Source: an uncultured Pelagibacteraceae bacterium (lineage in GTDB: Bacteria; Pseudomonadota; Alphaproteobacteria; Pelagibacterales; AG-422-B15). From it: 64,000 nt of DNA. The notes under the pieces were generated by a model, which searched no databases, was not told the DNA's origin, and worked only from the letters and a program-made list of their open reading frames with translations. Location: positions 1 through 64,000 of the forward strand of contig CABZHU010000004.1 in assembly GCA_902525575.1 (NCBI GenBank), written 5' to 3'. Shown here piece after piece: positions 44,987 to 54,948 of this stretch. Each line of letters begins with the position of its first letter. The first letter of the stretch is position 1. The translations under genes were made by a program, and so were the position numbers.

Positions 44987-47268
44987 TTTTTAAAAGCCGC
45001 AAGTGCTGCAAGATTAACAATGTCAGATACATTTGCCCCCAAAGGAGCTATTTGAATACTCTCTTTAAATCCGACAAGATAAGGACCAACTAGGTTCCCA
45101 CCACCTAATTCTTGTAGCATTTTAGTGGAAATACTGGCACTGTGAATTGCTGGCATAATTAGAAGATTGGCAGGACCAGAAAGTTTGCAAAATGGATACA
45201 AGTCCATCAGGTTTTCATTCAAGGCAGTATTTGCTCCCATTTCGCCGTCATATTCAAAATCAAGTTTTCTTTCATCAAGTATTTTAATGGCATCTCTCAT
45301 ATAAACTGAGCGTTCAGTAAAAGGTTTGCCAAAATTTGAATAAGAAACCAAAGCCGCTCTTGGTTCAATGCCAAATATTTCTTTCACAACTTCAGCACTC
45401 TCTTGAGTTATATTAGCAAGTTGTGCAGCGTTGGGCATGTCATGAACATTCGAGTCAGCAACAAATATGGTCCTTCCATTACATAACATAACAGTCATAC
45501 CTAGAATTGTTTTATTAGGAATAGGATCCAATACATATTCTATACTTTCTAGAGAAGCAGCAAAACTTCTTGTCAGACCGCAAACCATTGCATCAGCTTC
45601 ATTAAGCGATACCATACATGCAGCAAAAACATTTCTTTCTTTAGTAAGCAGATCTAGGCAATCTTTTCTTAAAAAACCTTTTCTTTGTAGTCTGTTATAA
45701 ATGTGTTCAGCGTACCTATCGTGTTCAGTTTTATTTCTGGTACTATGAATTTCTATCTTATCAAAAAAATCAAGTCCCATTTCTTTCATTTTACTTTTTA
45801 TTATTTCTTCCCTGCCAATTAGTATTGGTGTTCCCATTCCATTATTCAGGAATATAACAGAAGCTCTAATAATGTCTTCCTCTTCACCTTCTGTAAAGAT
45901 CACACGTTTGGGATTTTCTTTTACTTCTTGAAATATTTTTTGTAATAACCCAGCTGATGGATTAAGTCTCGCTGATAGCTCATTAGAATATCTGTCCATA
46001 TCAACAATTGCTTTACGCGCTACTCCAGTATCCATAGCTGCTTTGGCAACTGAGGGTGGAACTTTACTTATTAATCGAGGATCAAATGGAGAAGGTATTA
46101 TATAATCAGGACCATATTGTGGGCGCTTCCCAGGGTAAGCATTTGCAACTTCATCAGGTACATCCTCTTTTGCTAAGTCGGCTATTGCTTTTGCAGCAGC
46201 TATCTTCATTTCCAGATTAATTGTGGTAGCTCTAACATCTAACGCTCCTCTAAATATGTATGGAAATCCTAAAACATTATTTACCTGATTTGGATAGTCG
46301 GATCTTCCAGTTGCAATTATTGCATCAGATCTACATTCTTTTACATCTTCGGGAGTAATTTCAGGTTCAGGATTTGCCATAGCAAAAATAATCGGATTAT
46401 CAGCCATTGATAAAGCCATTTTTTGACTGATTATATTCCCGACTGATAAACCAAAAAAAATATCTGCACCAACTAGTGCATCCTCTAATGTTCTGCAATC
46501 AGTTTTTATTGCATGGGCAGATTTCCACTGATTCATATTTTCTTTTCTTTCTGAGTGAATAACGCCCTTTGTATCACAAAGTATTGCATTATTGTTGGGC
46601 ATTCCCATTGCCTTAAGAAGTTCTAAACACGCTATACCAGCAGCTCCTGCACCATTAACAACAATTTTAGCTTCGCTTATTTTTTTCCCACTAAGGTCTA
46701 ATGCATTTAGAAGAGCTGCTGTAGATATTATGGCTGTACCATGTTGGTCATCATGAAATATTGGAATATCCATTAGCTCTCTTAACGTGTCTTCAATAAT
46801 GAAGCACTCAGGAGCTTTAATGTCTTCTAAATTTATTCCACCAAAAGATGGACCCAAATATTTAACAGAATTTATGAACTCATCTGCATTTTCAGTATCA
46901 ATTTCAAGATCAATTGAATCAATGTCAGAAAACCTTTTAAACAATACAGATTTTCCTTCCATCACAGGTTTTGAAGCATGCGCGCCTAAATTACCAAGAC
47001 CAAGAATAGCTGTTCCATTTGATACTACAGCAACAATATTGCCCTTACTCGTATAGTCATAGATTGCACTGGTGTCTTCTGCAATTGCATTAACTGGCGC
47101 TGCAACTCCAGGTGAATAAGCTAAAGATAAGTCCCTTTGTGTTTCAAGAGGCTTAGTCGCTTTAATCTCAATTTTTCCTGGCTTCCCCTGAGCATGAAAA
47201 ACTAAAGCTTCTTTCTCACTAAAATGTTCTGCTCTATCTTTTTTCTTCATAAATCCCTTTTTGGCCAT
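44983..47268 (-). CDS. maeB: NADP-dependent malic enzyme (malic + phosphotransacetylase-like domains)
   Basis: SLAYSPGVAAPV; IFHDDQHGTAIIS; 761 aa with C-terminal PTA domain. Confidence 0.95.
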   Translation of the reverse strand: MAKKGFMKKKDRAEHFSEKEALVFHAQGKPGKIEIKATKPLETQRDLSLAYSPGVAAPVNAIAEDTSAIYDYTSKGNIVAVVSNGTAILGLGNLGAHASKPVMEGKSVLFKRFSDIDSIDLEIDTENADEFINSVKYLGPSFGGINLEDIKAPECFIIEDTLRELMDIPIFHDDQHGTAIISTAALLNALDLSGKKISEAKIVVNGAGAAGIACLELLKAMGMPNNNAILCDTKGVIHSERKENMNQWKSAHAIKTDCRTLEDALVGADIFFGLSVGNIISQKMALSMADNPIIFAMANPEPEITPEDVKECRSDAIIATGRSDYPNQVNNVLGFPYIFRGALDVRATTINLEMKIAAAKAIADLAKEDVPDEVANAYPGKRPQYGPDYIIPSPFDPRLISKVPPSVAKAAMDTGVARKAIVDMDRYSNELSARLNPSAGLLQKIFQEVKENPKRVIFTEGEEEDIIRASVIFLNNGMGTPILIGREEIIKSKMKEMGLDFFDKIEIHSTRNKTEHDRYAEHIYNRLQRKGFLRKDCLDLLTKERNVFAACMVSLNEADAMVCGLTRSFAASLESIEYVLDPIPNKTILGMTVMLCNGRTIFVADSNVHDMPNAAQLANITQESAEVVKEIFGIEPRAALVSYSNFGKPFTERSVYMRDAIKILDERKLDFEYDGEMGANTALNENLMDLYPFCKLSGPANLLIMPAIHSASISTKMLQELGGGNLVGPYLVGFKESIQIAPLGANVSDIVNLAALAAFKN

Positions 47269-47374
47269 TTATATAGGTTTTTATCTGTGTTTCAAATTCA
47301 AAAACTATAAAATGGGAATGCGTACTTAATTTTGACGATATTTAGATGAAAATAGATTAATAAACAACAATTAT

Positions 47375-48913
47375 ATGAATGTAATAAAATCATCATTTAT
47401 CTATTCTTTTTTTACATCCGTAAGCCGAGTATTTGGTTTCCTAAGAGATATCTTGATTGCAAATTTTTTAGGTACAGGAATATTTGCAGATATTTTTTTT
47501 GTAGCCTTTCGTTTTCCAAATACATTTCGCAGAATATTTTCAGAAGGGGCAGTAAATTCTGCATTCGTACCAGTTTACTCAAAGTTGATAAGTGAAAAGT
47601 TTTTGGAAGATGCAAAAAAATTTGCTGGAAATATCATTGTTATTTTTACAACCATAACAGTCATTATTGTCATTATTATTGAGATATTCATGCCAACTTT
47701 TATTTTATTCTTGGCACCAGGTTTTGCCTTGAACGATGAAAAGCTGGACGAACTAATTAATACATCAAGAATTATATTTCCTTTTCTTGTCATAATTAGT
47801 ATTGGATCAATTTATTCATCTATTCTCAATGCAAATAATAAATTTGCCTTGTCAGCTTCGCTTCCAATAATTTTAAATCTCTTCATGATATTGGGAATAC
47901 TATATGCTTATGTAACGAGTAATAATTTTTTACTTTATTTATCGTGGTCTGTAATCATTGGAGGTATAATTCAAATAATTTTTTTAATAGCTTCACTAAA
48001 AAATAATAAAATAGAGATAACTTATTTTTCTCCACTAATTACAACAAACACAAAACGTTTCCTTAGTTTATTTTCTACAAGTTTTTTTTCCTCAGGTCTA
48101 CTTCAGATAAATATTTTTATAGGAACTATAATTGCTTCATATGAAACTGGTGCAATTTCGTATTTATATTATGCAGATAGAATATATCAATTACCTCTAG
48201 CATTGATTGGAATTGCAATTGGAATTGCTTTGCTGCCATCAATCTCAAAAAAAATTCAGAAGAATTCAAAAGCTGAGGTTTATAATACAATCGAGGAGAC
48301 TACTAAATTTGCCGTATTATTATCACTTCCTGCAGCTGTTGGTATTTTTATTCTGCCAGAACTGATAGTTCGCATACTGTTTGAGCGAGGTGAATTTAAT
48401 ATTGAATCGACAGCGCTTACAGCTCAGGCACTAAAATTTTACAGTATAGGCTTGGTTGCATTTATATTAATGAAAATTTTTACACCAATTTTTTTCGCAT
48501 ATGAAAATGTTAAGCCAACACTTTATGTAACTTTTTTTAATTTAGTTTTGAATACAGTATTGAGTATAATACTCTTTATTTATATAGGTTTTGTAGGAAT
48601 TGCGATTGCAACAAGTATTTCAGCGTGGATAAGCGTGTTTGTTCTTTATTATTACCTTCAAAAAAATTGTTATTTTATTTTTAGTTCAAAAATAATTAAA
48701 CCAACAATCTTAGTCTTGTTAGCTTCTTTTATTATAGGAATATATATTTATTTCTTTAAAGATTATTTTGATGAAATATTTATTAGCTTTTATCTTGGAG
48801 AGACTTTTTTTCTTTTATTTTTAGTCCTTTCTTCAATACTACTTTACTTATTTATAATATCCTTTTACAAGCCTTTTTCGTATACTGAAATTAAAAAAGT
48901 TTTTAACAAATGA
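47375..48913 (+). CDS. murJ: Lipid II flippase MurJ
   Basis: FGFLRDILIANFLGTG; FRRIFSEGAVNSAFVPVYS. Confidence 0.96.
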   Translation: MNVIKSSFIYSFFTSVSRVFGFLRDILIANFLGTGIFADIFFVAFRFPNTFRRIFSEGAVNSAFVPVYSKLISEKFLEDAKKFAGNIIVIFTTITVIIVIIIEIFMPTFILFLAPGFALNDEKLDELINTSRIIFPFLVIISIGSIYSSILNANNKFALSASLPIILNLFMILGILYAYVTSNNFLLYLSWSVIIGGIIQIIFLIASLKNNKIEITYFSPLITTNTKRFLSLFSTSFFSSGLLQINIFIGTIIASYETGAISYLYYADRIYQLPLALIGIAIGIALLPSISKKIQKNSKAEVYNTIEETTKFAVLLSLPAAVGIFILPELIVRILFERGEFNIESTALTAQALKFYSIGLVAFILMKIFTPIFFAYENVKPTLYVTFFNLVLNTVLSIILFIYIGFVGIAIATSISAWISVFVLYYYLQKNCYFIFSSKIIKPTILVLLASFIIGIYIYFFKDYFDEIFISFYLGETFFLLFLVLSSILLYLFIISFYKPFSYTEIKKVFNK

Positions 48914-49929
48914 AAAATATAAACAAAATAGTACTCTCCGGAGTTCAACCAACTGGAGGCTTACATATCGGTAATTATTTAGGAGCAATAAAAAATTTTG
49001 TATCAATGCAAACTGAATATGACTGTTTTTTTTGTGTAGTTGATCTTCATGCAATTACAGTAAAACAAGATCCAAAGCTTCTTAAAAATAACACTTACGA
49101 GGTAGTAGCAACTTATTTAGCTTCAGGAATTGATCCTGTCAAAAGTGTAATTTTTAATCAGAGTAATGTTTCGTCTCATTCAGAACTGACTTGGATATTT
49201 AATTGCATCACAAGAATGGGCTGGCTCAACAGAATGACACAATTTAAAGATAAGGCAGGTAAAGATAAAGAGAATGCTAGCTCAGGACTTTTTATTTACC
49301 CCAATTTAATGGCTGCCGATATATTACTTTACAAAGCAACACATGTTCCAGTTGGTGATGATCAAAAGCAGCACTTAGAATTAACAAGAGATATAGCCCA
49401 AAAATTTAATCGTGATTATGAATGTGATGGTTTTTTTCCAATCCCTGAACCAATAATAGATAAAAATATCTCCAGAATAATGTCTCTCAAAAATGGAGAA
49501 CAAAAAATGAGTAAGTCTGATCCATCAGATTATTCAAGAATCAGCTTAACTGATAGCGCTGATCAGATAGAAAAAAAAATAAAAAAAGCTAAAACTGCTG
49601 ACACACTTATGCCAGACAATAATGAGGATGTATCAAAATTACTTGAAGTTAATAACTTATTAAATATATTTTCAGGTTTTTCAGAAATAGATAAATCTGA
49701 ACTAATTGAAAAATATAAAGGACAGAACTTTTCAAATTTTAAAAATAATCTTGCTGAAGTAATAATTGAGCACATTAAACCTATATCAAAAGAAATAGAT
49801 AAATTAATGAGTGATAAAGCTTATTTGAATCAAATAATTTCAAGTGGAGCTGAAAAAGCTTCAGAGAAAGCGAATGTTACAATTAAAGAAGTATATGATA
49901 TAGTTGGATTTGTTAGAAATGAGACATAG
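48910..49929 (+). CDS. trpS: Tryptophanyl-tRNA synthetase
   Basis: SGVQPTGGLHIGNYLGA; KMSKS. Confidence 0.98.
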   Translation: MKNINKIVLSGVQPTGGLHIGNYLGAIKNFVSMQTEYDCFFCVVDLHAITVKQDPKLLKNNTYEVVATYLASGIDPVKSVIFNQSNVSSHSELTWIFNCITRMGWLNRMTQFKDKAGKDKENASSGLFIYPNLMAADILLYKATHVPVGDDQKQHLELTRDIAQKFNRDYECDGFFPIPEPIIDKNISRIMSLKNGEQKMSKSDPSDYSRISLTDSADQIEKKIKKAKTADTLMPDNNEDVSKLLEVNNLLNIFSGFSEIDKSELIEKYKGQNFSNFKNNLAEVIIEHIKPISKEIDKLMSDKAYLNQIISSGAEKASEKANVTIKEVYDIVGFVRNET

Positions 49930-50395
49930 ATCAAAATTTTTAGTTATAGTAGATGACTCCATTGAGTTAAGGGTTGCTATCAGATTTGCTGCACAAAGAG
50001 CTAAAAATACAAAGGGAGGTATTATTCTATTAAATATCATCGAACAATTTGATCCTCAACAATGGCAATCTGTTGAAGAGATTATTCGTCAAGAGGCAAC
50101 TGATAAAGCTCAAGAAAAATTACAAAAGTGGTCTAAAGTTATTCATGATCTCGTAGACATAGTTCCTGAAGTTATAATTAAAGAAGGCATTCCAAGCGAA
50201 AAAATTATTGAAACACTTGAATCTGATGATGCAATAAGGTTTCTAGTTTTAGCTGCAGCTGACGCTGATCAACCAGGTCCACTGGTTACATTATTAGCTG
50301 GACAAAAATCAGGTAAACTTCCAGTTCCAATTGTTGTAATACCACAAGGTTTAGAAGATGATGTTATTGATGATTTGGCATCAAGAGCTAATTAA
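49919..50395 (+). CDS. Universal stress protein family
   Basis: UspA-like FLVIVDDSIELRVAIRFA; ATG at 49919 preferred. Confidence 0.85.
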   Translation: MRHRSKFLVIVDDSIELRVAIRFAAQRAKNTKGGIILLNIIEQFDPQQWQSVEEIIRQEATDKAQEKLQKWSKVIHDLVDIVPEVIIKEGIPSEKIIETLESDDAIRFLVLAAADADQPGPLVTLLAGQKSGKLPVPIVVIPQGLEDDVIDDLASRAN

Positions 50396-50484
50396 AAAAT
50401 ATCGTTAAATTCAGACACTTACAAAATTATCACATGAATTCTTTAAAAAAAATAGAATCTAATTATATAAATTGAATAATTATT

Positions 50485-51045
50485 ATGTTTATACAAACTG
50501 AATCAACACCTAACCCAAACTCATTGAAGTTTATTTTAGATGATCATGAAATATGTTCTGAGCCAGTTGAATATAATGCCGGGGAAGAAAATATAAATTC
50601 AAAGCTTGCAGAAAAGTTACTTAAAATTGATGGTATTGATAAAATTTTATTTAATAAAAATTTTATTTCGATTAACAAAAGCAAATTTACATGGGATCAG
50701 TTAAAAGCAACAATCTTACACGAGATATCTGACTTCATTGGTTCAGGCATTCCGATATTAGATACAGAGAATGAAGTTGACGAAATTAACACAGTTGAAT
50801 TTGACGATGCAGATATAGAAGTTGTTAAGAATATTCATAATATTTTAGTATCAAAAATTAGACCTGCTGTTATGCAAGATGGCGGCGATATAAAATTTAA
50901 GAAATATGACGAGGGTATTGTTTCATTGGCCCTTCAAGGAAGCTGTGCTGGCTGTCCTAGCGCGACATTAACTCTTAAAAATGGAGTTGAAAATATGCTT
51001 AAACATCATATTCCCGAAGTCAAAAAAGTTGAACAAATCATATAG
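50485..51045 (+). CDS. NifU/Nfu-type Fe-S scaffold
   Basis: MFIQTESTPNPNSLKF; C-terminal CAGCPSA. Confidence 0.94.
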   Translation: MFIQTESTPNPNSLKFILDDHEICSEPVEYNAGEENINSKLAEKLLKIDGIDKILFNKNFISINKSKFTWDQLKATILHEISDFIGSGIPILDTENEVDEINTVEFDDADIEVVKNIHNILVSKIRPAVMQDGGDIKFKKYDEGIVSLALQGSCAGCPSATLTLKNGVENMLKHHIPEVKKVEQII

Positions 51046-51050
51046 ATGAT

Positions 51051-52034
51051 ATGAATTTTCTAAATTTATTTGTTACTAAAGATAACTCTTTAATTCTTTT
51101 GTTTAGGATTTATTACTCAATAGCATTATTATTTGTTTTCACAATTTTAACTTCTTTAATATTCAGTCAAAATGTTTACGACAAACAAATTAAAGTATTA
51201 TATCCAAATAATAATTCTAAAAATGAAAACTTTGATCAAACTTTAGATAAACTTTATGCTGCCAAGCTTACTGAAGAAATTTATATAAGCAAAAACGTTA
51301 ATTTAGACTCAATACTAGAAACAAACTTAGTACCAAATATCATTATATCTAAACTACCATTCAATATAACAACACTCAAATCATCTGAAAAAAGAAAAAC
51401 TCTTTTTATAAAAATAGCTCTGCCCATAATCATTAAAGAAAATGAAAAACTGGTACTCATGAATAATAAAATTAGAAATCTAGCAAATAGAATTGACTTT
51501 ATTTCTCGCGGTGATGCTAAGTGGTTATCAAGTAAAATGAAAGAATACAAATTGAAAGAATACTCTATTGAAAAATTATTACAAAAAGTTGACAAAATTC
51601 CAGTTTCTATCGCTCTTGCTCAAGCGGCAATAGAGAGTGGTTGGGGAACTTCTCGTTTTGCTATCGAGGGGAATGCTTTATTTGGACAATATATATGGGA
51701 CCAAAATAAGGATGGGATTGTTCCTGAAAATAGAGATCTAGGTGAAAATTATAAAATTAAATCATTTAATACCCTGAGTGACTCTGTTTCGTCATACATG
51801 AAGAATTTAAACACTAATCATCATTATGCTGAGTTTAGAATAAACAGATATATTATGAGAAACAACAATCTTCCCTTAAATGGGGTTACACTGTCAAATT
51901 ATTTATATAATTATTCAATTGAAGATGACTATTCAGAAAAAATAAAGAATATAATTAAAACAAACAAATTTGAAGACTTTGAGCATCTAAAAATGGAAAA
52001 GCAAAATAAAATTAAATTAACTGAAATTATTTAA
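51051..52034 (+). CDS. Bax/FlgJ-like glucosaminidase-domain protein
   Basis: IALAQAAIESGWGTSRFAIEGNALFGQ; N-terminal membrane segment. Confidence 0.82.
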   Translation: MNFLNLFVTKDNSLILLFRIYYSIALLFVFTILTSLIFSQNVYDKQIKVLYPNNNSKNENFDQTLDKLYAAKLTEEIYISKNVNLDSILETNLVPNIIISKLPFNITTLKSSEKRKTLFIKIALPIIIKENEKLVLMNNKIRNLANRIDFISRGDAKWLSSKMKEYKLKEYSIEKLLQKVDKIPVSIALAQAAIESGWGTSRFAIEGNALFGQYIWDQNKDGIVPENRDLGENYKIKSFNTLSDSVSSYMKNLNTNHHYAEFRINRYIMRNNNLPLNGVTLSNYLYNYSIEDDYSEKIKNIIKTNKFEDFEHLKMEKQNKIKLTEII

Positions 52035-53079
52035 CCAAGAACTGATATCCAAACCAGTGCCATTTGTCGTCAATTTTTGACGTACAATTAAGTTTGCCTC
52101 TTCCAGATAAAAAATCTTCTTCTAATTTTATTTGAAATTTCAAGGGACTTATTTTTATTATTTCTTGTGAATTCCAATTTCCACCAGGATTAGAGTAACA
52201 ATTTAACTCATTATTGTTTAGATCATCAACTAGTGTGAGTTCAATTAATGGACGCTTATTATTTTTTAAGAACATATCTTCAGGACTAAATTGATCTATC
52301 TGTAAGGGAAAAGAATTTACAGCAAACTCAAAACGATCTGATGTGCCAAAATTTTTGTTAAGAGAAAATCTAGGTAAATAGTAATGATTTTCATAACTTG
52401 AAATCACGCCTGAATGCTGACCAAACGCATGGCTAATATTGAGATCTTTAAGAAGCTCTATAATAGCTAAGCTTGTTTCACCGTAAGGATATGCGAAAAG
52501 CTTAGGCACAAAACCAATATTTTTTATAAAGCTTCTATGTGAATTTAGTATGTCTTCCTTCACAAACTTCTTACTGTTTAATGGCATATGAAGGTGAGTA
52601 GAAGTATGCTGACCAATAGAGCCCCCTTCGTCAATAAATTGCTTTATTTGAGACCAATTCATATACCCAGCGGTATTACTATCTATAATATCTGTAGAAA
52701 CAAATAGAGTGACAGGTATTTTGTATTTTTTAAATATTGGCCAAGCATATTCAAAAAAAGATAAGTAAGCATCATCAACTGAAAAAGCTATACTTTTATC
52801 ATTAAATTTTTCGTTATTTCCTAATTTACTAATAATTTTTTCTAAACTTATTACATCAATATTATTTTCAATTATGTATTTTATGTGCGATTGAAACTGG
52901 TCCTTTGTAACACTTGTCGTTGGATATCTATCTTCACCAAATCTATGATACATAAAAGTTGATACTCCCAATTCATTTTCTGAAAAGGAAAAACTAGGAA
53001 TGCCAACAAAGCTAACTATAAGGAATAATTTAATCAGGTATTTAGGAAAAAATAACAGAAACTTATTCATCAAATTCAT
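52027..53079 (-). CDS. Secreted polysaccharide deacetylase
   Basis: Signal peptide; FSVDDAYLSFFEYAWPIFKKYKIPVTLFV; SIGQHTSTHLHM NodB-type motifs. Confidence 0.87.
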   Translation of the reverse strand: MNLMNKFLLFFPKYLIKLFLIVSFVGIPSFSFSENELGVSTFMYHRFGEDRYPTTSVTKDQFQSHIKYIIENNIDVISLEKIISKLGNNEKFNDKSIAFSVDDAYLSFFEYAWPIFKKYKIPVTLFVSTDIIDSNTAGYMNWSQIKQFIDEGGSIGQHTSTHLHMPLNSKKFVKEDILNSHRSFIKNIGFVPKLFAYPYGETSLAIIELLKDLNISHAFGQHSGVISSYENHYYLPRFSLNKNFGTSDRFEFAVNSFPLQIDQFSPEDMFLKNNKRPLIELTLVDDLNNNELNCYSNPGGNWNSQEIIKISPLKFQIKLEEDFLSGRGKLNCTSKIDDKWHWFGYQFLVK

Positions 53080-53111
53080 TTTTTAATCTATATGGTTAAA
53101 ATATCAACCAT

Positions 53112-53738
53112 ATGTTTCTTTTTTTAGACTTCACAACTGATATGTCATTAACTTTAATTGGAAAGCATTCTTTTCTAAGTAAAAAGATTAAGTCTAATAA
53201 AAATATCTCAGAAATTCTAGTAATAGAAATAGAGAAAATTTTTGATAAAGAAAAAATAAATATAAAAAAACTTGATACAATTTTTGTTATTACAGGACCT
53301 GGTAGTTTTACTGGAATAAGATCTGCTCTAACCTTTGCAAAAACAATTCAGCTTACCAATAATACTGACGTAAGGGGGATCTCAAAATTTGAGTATTTGA
53401 ATTTAATTGCGAACTATAAGAACTTACTTGATTTAAGGACTATACTAATCTTCCACAGAAGAAAGCAATTTTTCACTCAAAGCTTTAAGGGAAATACATC
53501 CATTTCTAAACCTGAAATCATTAGTTTTGAAGAAAATCAGAAAATATTTAATAAAAGAACAAGTATTCTTTGTGATAATAATATATTAACAAGTTTTGTT
53601 GATAAAAAATATTTTGAATTATTTAAACAGAATATACACTTTATCGATTATAATAATGAAAAGTTAAAAATATTAATTAATAAAAAAAATAAACTTACCA
53701 ATGATCCAAGACCGATATATATCAACAGTAACTATTAG
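53112..53738 (+). CDS. tsaB: tRNA threonylcarbamoyladenosine biosynthesis protein TsaB
   Basis: ITGPGSFTGIRSALTFAK; upstream of fur. Confidence 0.87.
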   Translation: MFLFLDFTTDMSLTLIGKHSFLSKKIKSNKNISEILVIEIEKIFDKEKINIKKLDTIFVITGPGSFTGIRSALTFAKTIQLTNNTDVRGISKFEYLNLIANYKNLLDLRTILIFHRRKQFFTQSFKGNTSISKPEIISFEENQKIFNKRTSILCDNNILTSFVDKKYFELFKQNIHFIDYNNEKLKILINKKNKLTNDPRPIYINSNY

Positions 53739-53750
53739 GTCTTATTTATC

Positions 53751-54170
53751 ATGATAGATGTAAAAAAGTTGTGCAGTGAAAAAGGTTTAAGGATGACTGA
53801 ACAGAGAAATACTATAGCAGATGTCATAACCGAGATGAGCGTAGAAGGGCATCCGGATGTAAATGAAATTTTTTTAAATGCTAATAAAAAAGATAAAAAT
53901 ATCAGTATTGCCACAGTTTATAGGACAGTTAAATTATTTGAAGAATACGGGGCTATTGAAAAACTTGAATTTAAAGATGGCAGGTCTCGTTATGAGGCGA
54001 TTGAAGCAGCTCATCACGATCATTTAATTGATATTGAAACCGGAGAAATACACGAATTCACAAATGATGAAATAGAGGCTATACAGACTAGAGTTGCTAG
54101 CGAACTCGGATTCAAACTTGTTGATCATCGTTTAGAGCTTTATGGGGTTAAGAAAAAAAATAAAAATTAA
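53751..54170 (+). CDS. fur: Fur family transcriptional regulator
   Basis: RMTEQRNTIADVI; ATVYRTVKLFEEYGAIEKLEF; HHDHLIDIETGEIHEF. Confidence 0.95.
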   Translation: MIDVKKLCSEKGLRMTEQRNTIADVITEMSVEGHPDVNEIFLNANKKDKNISIATVYRTVKLFEEYGAIEKLEFKDGRSRYEAIEAAHHDHLIDIETGEIHEFTNDEIEAIQTRVASELGFKLVDHRLELYGVKKKNKN

Positions 54171-54947
54171 ATGTCAATCATAAGACTTATTTATACGTTA
54201 CTGCTACTGTCATTTTTTATAATTATATCAATTCCGATTCAAATTTTACTAAATATATTTGCTTATAAATTTAAGAATATTTATGCAATATATTTTTATA
54301 AAATAATTAAACTTATTACTGGACTAAAAATTACTTATGACAAGAAAAATCATAGCCGCAAAAAAAAAGGAACTCTCTATGTAGCAAACCATGTCTCATG
54401 GTTTGATATTATTTGCCTAGGCACGTTACTTAATGCAAGATTTATTGCAAAAAAAGAGGTTTCTAAAATGGGAATATTTGGCTTTTTAGCAAAGTTGAGT
54501 AATACTTTTTTTATTGATAATTCTGATAAAAACAAAATTATTGAATACAATCGCATAATTAATAAAAAACTAAGCCAAGGTGAAAATTTTATTATCTTCC
54601 CTGAAGGAACGACTTCTGATGGAAATGGAATTAAGCAATTTAAATCATCAATGTTGGAATGTGCGTTTGATGAAAAAAATCTAATACATATTCAGCCTAT
54701 TTCAATATGCTACTCAAGAAAAAATAACTTACCAATGGGACTCTTTTTAAGAAGGCACATTTCTTGGATCGGTGATACTTCAATGGTTGAGGCAATGTTT
54801 AATTTTTTAAGCTCTGGGCCTGTTACAGTTGAGCTAGTATTTCATAATGAGCTTAATGCAAGTAGCTTTAATAATAGAAAAGATTTGACCTATTATTGTG
54901 AAAATCAGATACTTCAGGGCATAAATCAAACTCTCAAAATTAGCTAA
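54171..54947 (+). CDS. 1-acyl-sn-glycerol-3-phosphate acyltransferase (PlsC-like)
   Basis: NHVSWFD and FPEGTTSDG motifs. Confidence 0.9.
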   Translation: MSIIRLIYTLLLLSFFIIISIPIQILLNIFAYKFKNIYAIYFYKIIKLITGLKITYDKKNHSRKKKGTLYVANHVSWFDIICLGTLLNARFIAKKEVSKMGIFGFLAKLSNTFFIDNSDKNKIIEYNRIINKKLSQGENFIIFPEGTTSDGNGIKQFKSSMLECAFDEKNLIHIQPISICYSRKNNLPMGLFLRRHISWIGDTSMVEAMFNFLSSGPVTVELVFHNELNASSFNNRKDLTYYCENQILQGINQTLKIS

Positions 54948-54948
54948 A

